Source: Funneliformis mosseae (lineage: Eukaryota; Glomeromycota; Glomeromycetes; Glomerales; Glomeraceae). Taken from it: a DNA stretch of 24,947 nt. Below, piece by piece: positions 1 through 9,678 of this stretch. The notes below the pieces were generated by a model, which saw only the letters and a program-made list of their open reading frames with translations, did not search any database and was not told the DNA's origin. The DNA is taken from assembly GCA_910592005.1 (NCBI GenBank), contig CAJVPP010000892.1, positions 1 through 24,947 on the forward strand. Direction: 5' to 3'. Position 1 is the stretch's first letter, and every line of letters begins with the position of its first letter. The translations under genes were made by a program, and so were the position numbers.

Positions 1-1
1 T

Positions 2-358
2 ACTTTTTTACCATTTTATAACAGTTTTGAAAATAATTTACAATATATTTTTCAAGATGACAATGCTCCAGTTCATAAAGCAAGTGCAGTTAATCAATGG
101 AAAGAGAGTAATTCAGTATTAAGTCTTCTGTGACCTGCACAAAGCCCGGATCTTAATCCAATTGAACATCTATGGGATGTTTTAGAAAGAAAAGTTCAGG
201 TACACAAACCTCATCCAAAAAATATTAGGGAATTAATGGTAGTTTTAGAAGAGAAATGGAATCAAATCGAACCTGAAATTTTAGTAAATTTAGTTGAAAG
301 TATGCCACGAATGGTTTAAGCTGTAATAGATAGTCATGGCAATCCAACTAGATACTAA
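2..358 (+). pseudogene. Tc1/mariner transposase, C-terminal half (decayed, cut by window edge)
   Basis: One frame running from the window edge to a TAA at 356-358 encodes the C-terminal part of a DD34E Tc1-type transposase, the cut-and-paste enzyme of Tc1 transposons. The second catalytic Asp lies in FQDDNAPVHKA (Asp codon 59-61). The catalytic Glu lies in PAQSPDLNPIEHLWD (Glu codon 164-166), exactly 34 residues later, as expected for Tc1. The usual C-terminal part follows (KNIREL, EEKWNQI, then a closing segment near VIDSHGNPTRY). Two in-frame stops break it: TGA at 131-133 where Tc1 proteins have the Trp of WPAQSPDLNP, and TAA at 317-319 where Gln is likely. Both are single-base transitions. 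The N-terminal DNA-binding part lies outside the window. Family assignment is confident; the copy is inactive as read with the standard code. Confidence 0.93.
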
Positions 359-518
359 TAATATAAATAAAAAATATGAGCTTTTCTGCATTATATATAT
401 AAATTTTGTAAAAATTTTATTAATAAATTGTTAAGTAATAAACGTCAAAATTAGCTATAATTTCAAATGATCGATAAATGATCAGCAAGTGGTTGGATAT
501 TTTTTGGAAGGAAGTGTA
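359..518 (+). mobile_element. 3' non-coding end of the Tc1 element with putative terminal repeat
   Basis: AT-rich sequence after the transposase stop. At 480-518 the base composition changes: GATCAGCAAGTGGTTGG, then TTTTTTGGAAGGAAGTGTA ending in TA. The G-rich end and terminal TA look like the right inverted repeat of a Tc1 element that targets TA. The partner repeat is outside the window, so the boundary is inferred. A short palindrome around AAATGATCGATAAATGATC sits just inside. Confidence 0.45.
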
Positions 519-999
519 CAATGGTTTTAATTAAGATTTAATTTTTTAAATTTAAATTTAATATACTTATATCAGATTTATTTTTAAAATTTAATAAACT
601 TAAACAAAAATTATTTTAAGAAAATCTTTTTTAATGTTAATGACAAATTATTTTATTTTCAAAGAAAAACATTTTTATAGGATTTTATAATAAACTAAAT
701 CATACTTTTATTTGTATTTAAGCTTTTAAGTTATCCTGATTTAGTTACAAAAGATTTGTATAATATCTGAGTACTAATTAATCTCTAAATACCCATTACT
801 CAAATCCTTTAATATTTAGATTATTAGGTAGTAAGTTCTGTAAAGAAAAAAAATTTATTTTAAGTTTTTTTTTTTTAAAAAAAAAATTTAAAAACAAACT
901 ACTATTAAAAAGAATTCATGTTACATTTTTTTAATAAAAATCAAATATACTAAGTAAAAATAATAAAAAAAAAGATAGAAATATACTTGAATATAAAGA
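519..999. other. AT-rich spacer with a T12/A10 fold-back
   Basis: No coding trace was found in about 480 bases. The one notable structure is a run of 12 T followed directly by 10 A (865-886), which would fold back on itself. It could be two opposed retroelement tails meeting or simple slippage. Confidence 0.4.
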
Positions 1000-1540
1000 A
1001 AAGAAGGAATTATTATGAGAATTGAAGGAATAAAAGGAAATAAAGTGAGGTTAAAAAAATATCTAAAAATAAAAAATAATGATATTATTAAAATACATAA
1101 TAATAAATATAATAAGAAATATAATAACTTTAGAAATGGTGAATGAGAAAAAAATATAGGAAAGAAATAGAAAATAGAAATAAAATGAAATTAGAAATAA
1201 GAAAATTGATGAAAAATTAGAATTTATAATTAGAAAATAATAGTAAAAAGATAAGATGAAATATTAAAAATAAAGTGAAGAAATAGTAAAATAATAGGAA
1301 ATAATAATGAAATTATGACATAATAATAAAAATTATTAGTGAACGAAATAAAAAATAAAGAAGAAATAGGAAATTAAAAATTAGAAAAGAAAATAAAAAT
1401 TATAATTAGAAATTGAAATCTAGAATTAATAAGAAAAAGAAAGGAGATTAAAGAAAAGATTTATAAATTGATTAACATTAATTTTATATAAATAGAAGTA
1501 GAAATTATTTTAAAAAAATTAAATATGATACCCAATATTA
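1000..1540. repeat. Purine-rich low-complexity repeat, copy 1
   Basis: The plus strand is almost all A and G with T (GAAATAGAAAATAGAAAT-type wording). Its right end, about 1415-1510, is clearly similar to 4715-4805: both read gaattaataa, then a purine stretch, then atttataaattgatt or a close variant. In both places it lies upstream of a decayed LINE segment on the plus strand, so it may be part of that LINE's 5' region. That role is an inference. No gene is supported within it. Confidence 0.5.
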
Positions 1541-1849
1541 GAATAGATTTTAAAATCAAATAAAAATAAAATTCTACCCTCATCACAATCATATAATTAT
1601 AATTATTGTTATAGATACTCTATCTGTTAATCCTCTACTATTTCTAAAACATTAAACATAATAATTGGTTAAAATACTAATACAAATTTCTTTGTTTTTT
1701 GCAAAGTAATTCTCATTAAAAATGATATAGTTCACCTTGTGCATTATATTTCTCTTATTGGCTTTCATAATTTTATAGTTTTAAAGCTATATGAATATTA
1801 TTAATTATATCAAATTTTAGCATTGATCTTATGAGATTTTCACAATAAA
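1541..1849. other. AT-rich stretch, possible decayed LINE reverse transcriptase
   Basis: About 300 bases upstream of the RNase H remnant. Its position suggests it was once part of the reverse transcriptase of the same LINE, but I see no recognisable RT motif and cannot assign it. Confidence 0.25.
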
Positions 1850-3300
1850 TGTTTCTTTAACATATCATATAATCTTTGTTCAGCTATTCCAGTCACATTC
1901 AAGAATAGTATTTATGATACTACACATAGTATTCTTTTCTTAGAAATCTTACATAAACTGGTTATAATATATTTTTTATCTCTTATTAATTCTAGTCTCT
2001 TTATAATTTCTAGACTTTTTATTCCTTTTGCTTCTTATAGTTTTATTGATAAATTTATTTTACTTCTACATAATTTACAACTTTTTAACCTTTTTTTTTC
2101 CTTTACTTACTTAACTAATTTAGAATTTTATACTGATAGTTCTCTTAAAGATATTAATTTATCTTCAATTAGAATGAGATTAATATAGCTATAAACTCAC
2201 TAATGTTTACCAATTGTTTCTTTTTCCTCTGCTTTTGTTTCAGTCTTTCTTTCTTTATATTTATCTAAATTTGCAGCAATTTTTTCAGCTCTCTTAACTT
2301 TCCTTCCCAATTGTAATGTTTTCATTTTTACTGATTCTGCTATTATTATCTTATAATTTAACCAATTTAGATTCCTTCTTACTATAGCTTCTTCTATTAG
2401 GTTTGCTTTTAAAATTAATAATTATGTGTATTAAACATGTTTTTTTGAACTTATTGATACAAATAAACTTAATGTCAAATTTATCAAAGTTAAAGCTCAC
2501 TTAGATAATATTTTTAACAACAAAGTTGACTCTTTAGTATAATCATATCTAATATAATAGCTCTTTAATTTAACACTTATAATGCTTCTAGAGTTATTTT
2601 ACATGCTAAAATTCAGTTATCATCACTTTTATTCTTCAGTTCATTAAAGATATCTTTTGTGAATCCTTATTTTTTAACTTATTTAGATAGAATGTTTTAT
2701 TTAAACAATCAAGAATTTATCACACAAACTGATTTGTAATATCATTTACTTTTCATAATAATATTGCACTATAAACTATCACTTATGCTGCCTCCTTTTT
2801 TAGAAAATGAAATATTAATACTATTAGAAATGATGCCTACTCTCAAGATCTTTAAAATTAAACATCTATTGCTTTATCCTTCTATGCTTTTGTGTCTTTG
2901 ATGCAATATAACTAATAAAGACTTTTACTATATATAGATTTATCCAGTTGTCAACTATTAAATAAAATCTATTATTAACCAATTAAAAGAATACTTAAAG
3001 ATTATTACCAATGCATAAGATTGTGAAATTGAACAACTTAACTGTTAGATGCTATATACCTATAACTCCTATTTATTCTTTGCCTTTATTAAAAAAATAT
3101 CATTCCTATTTCTTTATATAACTTCATTCATAGTAAACTACTATCCTATTCTTTAATTTCTGCTACTTGTATTTCTTTCATGCATTTTTTTTGAAGCAAA
3201 TTATATCATATGTAAAGATTGTTATTCAATCATCTATGATTTTAAAAATTTTCTAATATTGATCTTCAATCAAAATTAAATAATTTCTATTCTTCAAGTT
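1850..3300 (+). pseudogene. LINE ORF2 3' part: RT tail, RNase H and Cys/His C-terminal tail (family 2, decayed)
   Basis: A plus-strand remnant of a non-LTR retrotransposon polyprotein. The best part is an RNase H domain, all in one frame at 2123-2542: FYTDSSL (first Asp, the usual TDGSL motif), LSKFAAIFSALL, VFIFTDSAIII (third acidic residue), and FIKVKAHLDNIFNNKVDSLV (final Asp). The catalytic Glu expected before AAI appears to be Lys (SKFAAI), which one G-to-A change would produce. Upstream, about 1900-2122 gives ISRLFIPFASYSFIDKFILL, typical of the segment between RT and RNase H. Downstream, about 2830-2960 has LLCL*CNITNKDFYYI, resembling the Cys-rich tail with a following His-Ile-Trp motif found after RNase H in such elements. 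The rest, up to about 3300, is hydrophobic and unrecognised. Many stops make it inactive. The EEP and RT core are absent here, so it is a 5'-truncated or heavily eroded copy. Confidence 0.75.
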
Positions 3301-3425
3301 ATACTTACATCTAATTAACTTTTTTTAATAATAGTAATTCAATTATTTTTATAAAGCAATTAGAATTCTATTGTTGAATTTTTAGTGTAGTAGTGGCCAC
3401 ACCCTCATGAGTTTTATTTATCAGA

Positions 3426-3845
3426 AAGTGATAGTTTTAGCTTAGATTAAGTTTGGTTTTAAGGAGTACAGAATTAATCTTCTTTTTATTAATCCTAGAT
3501 TAGTTTTAACAAGATTTTTGTATTTCTTGATTTTGTAATTAGTTTAATTTTATTTTTCAATTTATATTTATCATAATAAAGATATTACAGAACTACTGCA
3601 CTTTAAAAAAAAAATCTTAGAAAAACTAGACCTAAAAAGTGATAGTCTTAGCTTAAGTTAAGTTTAATTTCAGTGAATATAGAGTCAGTCTTTTTTTTAT
3701 TAATCTTAGATTAATTTTAATAAGATTTTTGTAATTTTTTCTTAATTTTATAATTTGTTTAATTTTATTTTACTTATATTTATCATAATAAAGATATTAC
3801 AAAACTATCACACTTTAAAAAAAAACATTTTAGAAAAATTAGATA
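3426..3845 (+). repeat. 211-bp tandem duplication with AATAAA and A-tract in each unit
   Basis: Two head-to-tail units (3426-3636 and about 3637-3845) share their whole layout. Each starts with AAGTGATAG, followed by a TTATTAATCxTAGATTA block, a TTTATATTTATCATAATAAAG block containing AATAAA (3575-3580 and 3787-3792), and an A-tract after CACTTT (about 3606-3614 and 3817-3825). The array directly follows the LINE 3' remnant, so it is probably a duplicated LINE 3' untranslated region with its poly(A) signal. The duplication is seen directly; the 3' UTR role is inferred. Confidence 0.75.
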
Positions 3846-4129
3846 ATTATTAGTTGACTATTGAAATTATGTATAAATACCAAATTTTATATAATAAATA
3901 AGAAATAAATAATTAAATAATATAATTTATTATTTAATTTATTTGATATTAACATTTGAATTAATTGTGTAATAGAATAATATACAAGAAAATAAAATTA
4001 TAATAATTTAATAAGGTAAATATTAAATGCTTTATAATTTAATACATGATATATAATTGATGATAATAACAACACATTATTATCATCAATTATATCATTT
4101 ATTATTATTATTATCAATTATATATTGTT
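3846..4129. other. AT-rich spacer containing a perfect hairpin
   Basis: No coding trace. It contains a perfect inverted repeat with 19-base arms, 4051-4069 and 4077-4095, around the 7-base loop CAACACA. The arm reads atataattgatgataataa, the same wording that recurs further along in the neighbouring ATAATTGATGATAA-type repeats. Confidence 0.7.
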
Positions 4130-4610
4130 GTCATTAATTATATATTATAACATATAATATATAATTGATGATAATGACGATATATGATATAAAATTAATA
4201 ATAAAAATAATATATAATAAATATTTAATGATAATAATAAAGTAATTAAACAGAAGAACTAATATTTAACTTTAAGAAAAATAAGATAATAAAGAAAATA
4301 AGAATTTAGGAAAGAAAAAGAGAAAATATATAAAAAAAGAAATAATTAATAAAATGTTATAATATTTTAAAAAGAAATAGAGAAAAAGAGATGAAGCTTG
4401 GAACAAAAATAAAGAGGAATTATATTAGAATATCAACCTTAAAAATAATAATAAAGATTAATTCTTAGACAAATAAAAATTAATTTGTAAAACAAATCTA
4501 TTTAATGGTGAATAACAGAAACACATTAAGCAGATATAGATTTTGTTGAAATTATCAAACTCACAAAATAATATACATTTGTTAAATATGAGTTTTGATA
4601 ATTATAATGT
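4130..4610 (+). repeat. Dispersed repeat R2, copy 1
   Basis: Direct repeat of 20610-21245. The order is the same in both: ATAATTGATGATAATGA-type wording, CTTTAAGAAAAATAA, a purine-rich block, then a best-conserved core. In the core (from 4464 here, 21101 there) both read cttaga, aaataaaaattaatttgt and aaaacaaat, then aatgg, aata and acacattaag, and end in a TTxTAATAAT-like run. The core contains the small palindrome ATTTGTAAAACAAAT. Most differences are C/G versus T/A. No coding capacity is evident. It lies upstream of a LINE ORF1 remnant, so it may be a LINE 5' region; family unknown. Confidence 0.7.
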
Positions 4611-4830
4611 AATAATAGGAATTATTAATGAAAAAATTAGGAATTAAGATTATTAAAAGAGGAAATAGAAAATAGAAATTAATAGAAAATTAGATTTACT
4701 AAGAAAAGAAATAGGAATTAGAATTAATAAAAAAAGAATAGAAATCAAAGAAAGATCTACAAATTGATTGATATTAGAATTTATACAAATAAAGGTAAGA
4801 ATTTTATTATGTAAATTATTAAAAATAAAA
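4611..4830 (+). repeat. Purine-rich repeat, copy 2
   Basis: Purine-rich on the plus strand and similar to the end of the 1000-1540 block (gaattaataa, AAAGAAA, acaaattgatt, then atacaaataaaggtaag). It sits between the R2 repeat and the family-2 LINE ORF1 remnant. The open frame on its minus strand is only low-complexity Ile/Leu/Phe and is not a gene. The span 4831-4969 after it shows nothing recognisable. Confidence 0.5.
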
Positions 4831-4969
4831 AAGTTGATTAATAATGCCAAAATTAAAAATAATAAAACTTTAATCATAGTTATTCTATATTACCTGTTAC
4901 TAATAAACTACTAGCTAAGAAGCTTAATACTACTCAAATTAAAGAGTCTAAAACTATTTAGTTACTCTA

Positions 4970-6600
4970 ACAAATATTAAAACACCAGAAATTACTATGG
5001 ATGTTAATCAACTCTTAGATGAAGATTTCTCAAATTCTATTAAAAGAAAATAAAAAAGTTTTTTCTTTACTTAATAATAAAAATATAGTTTTTATAAATA
5101 TAGTCAAGCCTAATCTATTAAAAGAAAATAAAAAAGTTTTTTCTTTACTTAATAATAAAAATATAGTTTTTATAAATATAGTCAAGCCTAATGATATATA
5201 AAAAAATAATATCAGTAATACTCTTAACAATTATGATAATATTATCAAAATTTTTTAAAAATTTTTTTGCTTTTCTTCCTATTGAAAAATATTTAGACGA
5301 AATCTAAAAAAAGATCAATGAGAACATTGATCTTTATAAAATAAATTACAACTCTTTTACTAAATTCATATATGGTAAATATCTAAATGATTCCTTTTAA
5401 TCCATTTTAAAAGTTGCCTTTACTAGTAATGAGAATTGTATTTATTTCTGCAGTATTAAGATCTTCAATGCAAACAACTTCACATTTATGTTCTGAAGAT
5501 CATCAAATAATATCCTTTTATTTTTAACTAAACAATCACAGTTACAGAAATTCTATTATATGTTACTGAAGTATAAATTAAAAGTTTTTATTTAAAAATA
5601 TTATCATAACATCAATGGAAATAAAAATTCAGTGATAATATATTATAATTATATTGATGAAAAGGCTAATTTTGTAGATCTTAAAAATTAATAAAATTCT
5701 TTTGATTAATAATATAATTAGAGTTCACATGTGTGATTTCTCCTATAAAGATATTTAGGATTGATTATGTAACTTGTCTAAATTCACAAATCTTTCTCAT
5801 AATACAACAATTTATAATCTTCAAGATATTGATAAAATGGTTAATGCTACAACCTAAATTATTCTTCATGCTAGGTCTAACTATAACTATCACAGTATGC
5901 TTCTATTTTTGAAGTGTAAAAAATACTGTTGCAGTCTCAACTAATAAAATCTCATACTAAATAATAAGAAATTGAAATGGACAGATCCTAAAAATATTAT
6001 GTGCAGTTGCTTTTCTGCTAACTATAACATATTTACTTACCCTAGAAAATATCAGATACTTAAAGATTACAATACTTAATATTTATATTAATACTTTTAA
6101 CTAGTTCAATTTAATGGTCAATTAGAGATAACTTTTTTTATGAATGCCTTAAAATTTAACTAATAACTTAAACTAAAAATTTATGTTAGAAATAATTAAC
6201 TTTTTTCTTTTACTCAAAATTTCTAACAGACTAAATCAACAGATTCAGATGTTTTTTCTAAAAAGTATTACCTATCAAGACTTTTTGTTAGTCAGATAAA
6301 TCTTTAGAAAACAATTTTACTATGTTTGATAATTTTGTTACTCTAACTTTTAGTCTAAAAATGGTACTACTAAGAGTAATTTTATGTATAATATAGATTT
6401 CAAAAAGTATCTCATCTTCTAACTAGATAGAATTGAAGGTCAAATTAGTAATTTTTCAAAAGTTGTCAAGTTTTCATAAAAATACTTTAACATTATTGAG
6501 AAAGCTTTTTATAAAAAGTTATTATACTACTTAATACTGCTTTTCATAATGAAGGTTTACCTGAAAATTATGATAAAATAAATCACAAATATTTATATAT
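4970..6600 (+). pseudogene. LINE ORF1 protein with RRM-like and zinc-knuckle-like regions (family 2, decayed)
   Basis: A plus-strand ORF1 remnant of a LINE, the nucleic-acid-binding partner of ORF2. Segments in order: MDVNQLLDEDFSNSI (from about 4999); a duplicated segment (5036-5191); DLYKINYNSFTKFIYGKYL and VAFTSNENCIYF (about 5329-5465). The best block is a single frame at 5720-6163. It holds NLQDIDKMVNATT, ARSNYNYHSMLLFLK, NNKKLKWTDPKNIMC and SCFSANYNIFTYP. This block parallels the family-1 ORF1 in this window (LEPIGKVINIIT, KARSNYRNL, then a Cys/His-rich segment). It therefore looks like an RRM-like fold followed by a CCHC-type knuckle whose later Cys/His residues have become Tyr. About 6405-6530 reads LDRIEGQISNFSKVVKF, a likely coiled-coil region, then NEGLPENYDKIN near 6550-6580. 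The gene has many TAA/TAG stops and several frameshifts. The RRM and knuckle calls are inferred. Confidence 0.6.
5036..5191 (+). repeat. Exact 78-bp tandem duplication
   Basis: Two adjacent copies (5036-5113 and 5114-5191) are identical base for base and begin TCTATTAAAAGAAAAT. The unit is 26 codons, so one reading frame stays open through both copies (each unit includes KENKKVFSLLNNKN and FINIVKPN). Perfect identity in otherwise heavily mutated DNA points to a recent event. Confidence 0.95.
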
Positions 6601-6716
6601 TGATATTTTACATTGCTGTTTTCAGAATTACATTTTTATTTATTATATTTTGAAAATAACTTGAAAATACTTAAAAATTTAAAATTATATATTTTATTAT
6701 ATAATGAAAAAAATAT

Positions 6717-6741
6717 TAAGCTAAATTAATAATTTAGCTTA
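6717..6741. repeat. Small perfect hairpin at the Tc1 transposase stop codon
   Basis: Arms TAAGCTAAATT (6717-6727) and AATTTAGCTTA (6731-6741) surround a 3-base loop. It overlaps the stop codon of the minus-strand transposase remnant (6726-6728). Function unknown; possibly incidental in AT-rich DNA. Confidence 0.5.
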
Positions 6742-7808
6742 TTATCATTTCTCTTAATTATTTGTTTCAATCATTTTAGCATACTATGAACTATATTAAG
6801 AAGAAATTTAGGCTCAATTTTCTTTTAATATTTTTTAATTACATCAATAAAAACATCTAAAATAATTGATTTTTTATTAATTACAAAATTGTTAACCTCT
6901 TTTTTCATACGTCTCTTCAAAATTGATCACAAATTTTCAATCAATTTTAAATCTAAGCTATTTGATTGTTAATATAACAATCTTAAACATCATTTAGAAA
7001 GAAGTTTTTTAATTTTCTTGGCTGTGTATTCAGGATCATTATCCTTTTAAAAGATTTAATACCTTCTTATTATATAATATCTAAAAATGACTAATGTAAT
7101 AATGTCATTAAAATAATTATTTAATAGAAAATATATATTACAGGAGAATATCATGATTTTTTACACTGTATTTTATTTCAAAAACTTTCATTATATACTA
7201 TAACTATATTACAATTATTTAAAATAAAACTAACTAATTACTCATCACAATTACCAATAACAACAGAAGAGAATCTCTTCCTTTATAAATACTATCAATG
7301 ATTTAGTAAATACTTATAATATTTTCTAATCAGGGTTTCTGAATAAATATCTTCTCAATAAATATGATTATATACTTTTCTTCCTTTAATAATAATTCTT
7401 GAAAATAAATTGAAGCTAATATTAACAATTTTTCTCAATTTTAATATTTTATTATAATTATTATCTCTATTGATTTAAATGATAATAATTCCTTCTTCTT
7501 TAATAATTCTATCAAGCTTTCTAACCTTCAAATTACAATACATAATATCTGATTATTTAATGATTTCACTAAACAATTTTTTTTCTTTTTCCTATATACT
7601 GTTAATCATTTTGATATTATTAGCTTATAAGAAACCAATTTTAATTTTACTAATGTTTTATATTTAATTATACTTTTCTTGAATTTACAATCTTTTTTAG
7701 CTTTAACCAAAATAGCTAAATGATCAGTTTTAGCATTAATTTTTCATTTAACCAGAATCTCACAAACATATTTTTTATTATGACTCTAGTTTCAATAGAA
7801 TTACCCAT
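6726..7808 (-). pseudogene. Tc1/mariner DD34E transposase (decayed)
   Basis: A minus-strand remnant of a Tc1-type transposase. The C-terminal third is in one frame ending at a TAA (6726-6728). It has DNDPEYTAKKIKKLLSK (catalytic Asp codon 7041-7043), then QSNSLDLKLIENL*SILKRR, with the catalytic Glu codon at 6936-6938. The spacing is exactly 34 residues, as in Tc1. It continues KKIEPKFLLNIVHSMLK, the usual C-terminal wording. A Met at 7806-7808 begins MGNSIETRVIIKNMF, which suits a Tc1 N-terminus, but the middle (about 7060-7700) is too frameshifted to read. Stops again fall at expected Trp sites (before the QSNS motif and in ENLW). Inverted repeats were not identified. It appears to interrupt the plus-strand LINE between ORF1 and the EEP remnant. 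Confidence 0.75.
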
Positions 7809-7878
7809 ATCAAATTACAATTTGCTAACAAATAAAAACTTCTGATTCTAAATTACTATCTACTTTTATAATAAGATA

Positions 7879-8233
7879 TCTTGAACTAATGATGGCAAAT
7901 AATCTGATCATTTGGTTATTTTGAAATGACCTCTGAATGACCTTTGAATAATCTGGTTATTTAAGGTTATTTGTCATTTGATCATTTAAATATAATACAA
8001 GCTAAATTTTATATGCTGATTAGATTTACAAATTATATCATATGAAGTATTTATAAAATGTTCAAAATATTAAATTACATTAATTAATTTGATCAGAATT
8101 TTGAGATCATATGATATAATTTTTAAATGATCAGGACATTTATTATTTAATGTTAAAATAACTCAAATAATATATGACTAGTCATTTGAGTCATTTGAGA
8201 TTATTTGGATCACTTATCATTACTGTCTTGAAC
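7879..8233. mobile_element. hAT-like MITE, 339 bp, with 8-bp target site duplications
   Basis: The 8-mer TCTTGAAC occurs at 7879-7886 and 8226-8233, immediately outside an element at 7887-8225. The right end read inwards is CAGTAATGATAAGTGATC then CAAATAATCT. The left end is TAATGATGG then CAAATAATCT, so the ends are imperfect inverted repeats and the left lacks the leading CAG. An 8-bp duplication and a CAG-type terminus fit hAT transposons. The interior has no coding capacity and is rich in TCATTTGA/TCAAATGA-type repeats in both orientations. Removing the element and one duplication leaves sequence that joins directly to the EEP remnant. Confidence 0.75.
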
Positions 8234-8239
8234 TTTAAA

Positions 8240-8815
8240 TCCTTATTTTTTCATATTAAATAGATCTTTAATAATATTATTAAAGAATAGTATTATATAA
8301 TTCTTTTGGGTAATCTTAATATTAATACTGATCATCTGAATAATTTATTAACAAATTTGTCTTTTGTTAACTTACTTTTCTATTACAATCTATATTATGC
8401 CTTTCATATTATATATAAAAATGAGTTTTTATCTTATCTTTCTTTTATTTAGAAAAATAAGAATTTTAGAATAGACTATATATTTATGATCTTAGAACTT
8501 ACTTAAATGTTACTTTATTGATATTGATAATAATTTATTAAACTATAAACTTGGATTGTTAAATACACTAATTTTTTAAAACTCATTTTCCTAAATTGTA
8601 AATGTCTTATAAAGATTATATTTAACTATAACATGATGAATAAAGAAAAATAGATTATATTTAGTAACAAATTTGATAAAGTTATTAAAAACTACCTTTT
8701 AAAAATCTGATTTATACAATAACATAATCACAAAATACTTTTAACTTTTACTAAAACTTATTTTAAGATTCAATGATTTTTATTACAAAAAAATATATAT
8801 CCATTCATTAGGACA
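8240..8815 (+). pseudogene. LINE ORF2 EEP endonuclease domain (family 2, decayed)
   Basis: A single plus-strand frame with stops reads as the C-terminal part of an EEP (APE-like) endonuclease, the domain that nicks target DNA for LINE insertion. IFNNIIKE*YYIILLGNLNI is the usual ILLGDFN-type motif with Asp changed to Asn (Gly codon at 8309). NTDHLNNLLTNLSFVNL follows. KNFRIDYIF (Asp codon 8474-8476) is the SRIDYIF-type motif, 55 codons after the Gly. Continuing in the same frame are FNYNMMNKEK and FSNKFDKVIKNYLLKI, typical of the linker after EEP. The N-terminal half is missing or lost among the insertions at 6726-8225. The frame passes into dispersed repeat R1. It is probably the same LINE copy as the ORF1 remnant at 4970-6600. 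Confidence 0.7.
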
Positions 8816-8844
8816 TAAGTTTTATAAGGTTATTTTATCTAAGT

Positions 8845-9632
8845 CTTTCTGGTCATATATTAAAATATTTTAAAAATAAGTAAAGGTTACAATAGTTCTA
8901 ATTAGTATTAGTAAGAATAGAAATATGATAATTTCTATAGCTAAAAATTATTTCTTTATATAAATTTAACAATGTTTTTGAGAACTAAAAGTCTTAAAAT
9001 GTAATATCTCAGATGATTAGTCTAGATAATAATTCTTAGATCAGCATTAAGTAGGTAGATTTTAATTAGAACTATTGTTTAACTATAATTTACAAGGGTC
9101 TATAATTAATGCATATAATTATTTAATAGATTTCCTAGTGTTTAGATACTAAAACTTAAAATAAATTATATAAATCACTTAAATGTAATATTCATATTCA
9201 ATCGGTAATAATTTATAATATAATAATCATAATTTTAAAACTTAATTAAAGCATAAAACTGGATAATTTTTATAAGAATCTTATTAAACTGAATATGAAA
9301 GTGTATATATTAATATATATTCTAAATTAGTTAATTGATTTATCAATCAATGTTGATTATGTTTAAATACTGGATTTTTAAGTATAAGTGAATGTAAATG
9401 AAGTTAGAGATTGACAGAACCTTGACCTTTACTATTAAATCTATAATAGATACTGTCTTATATTTTAAAATTTAAGAATCTTTATATAAGTAAGAAAGTG
9501 ATTAATCAGTAATTAGTAAATTGAGTATTATTTTTAGATGACTATATTTGATAATAAATTATATTGCATTATTATAATAACTATCCAATTAAGTTATCAT
9601 TAAGAGTAGAAATCAGATTCAATTTTTAAGTG
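8845..9632 (+). repeat. Dispersed repeat R1, copy A (LINE linker region)
   Basis: Direct repeat of 17880-18670. Shared landmarks in order: GGTTA(C/T)A then TAGTTCTAATTAGT; GCATAAAACTG then AATAATTTTTATAAGAAT; AATTTATCAAT; ATTGATTAT then TAAATAC; TAATAGATACTG; GATAATAAATTA; and AATTTTT near the end. The frame of the preceding EEP remnant runs into it (LKISKGYNSSN, compared with DKGYSSSN in copy B), so it is probably the region between EEP and RT of a LINE ORF2. No conserved domain is recognised inside it. Confidence 0.65.
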
Positions 9633-9664
9633 TATTTGATGATATTGTTAAATCTAAAATGATA

Positions 9665-9678
9665 TACAAAAATAATTT
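9665..9678. repeat. Candidate target site duplication of the family-1 LINE, left copy
   Basis: TACAAAAATAATTT lies directly outside the poly(T) end of the minus-strand LINE and matches TGCAAAAATGATTT at 17253-17266 in 12 of 14 positions. Both differences are A here against G there, which fits the transition decay seen throughout. Confidence 0.55.

Noticed and set aside
7479..7667. 62-codon hydrophobic plus-strand open frame
   Set aside because: Ile/Leu/Phe-only text from AT-rich DNA, antisense to the middle of the decayed Tc1 transposase.
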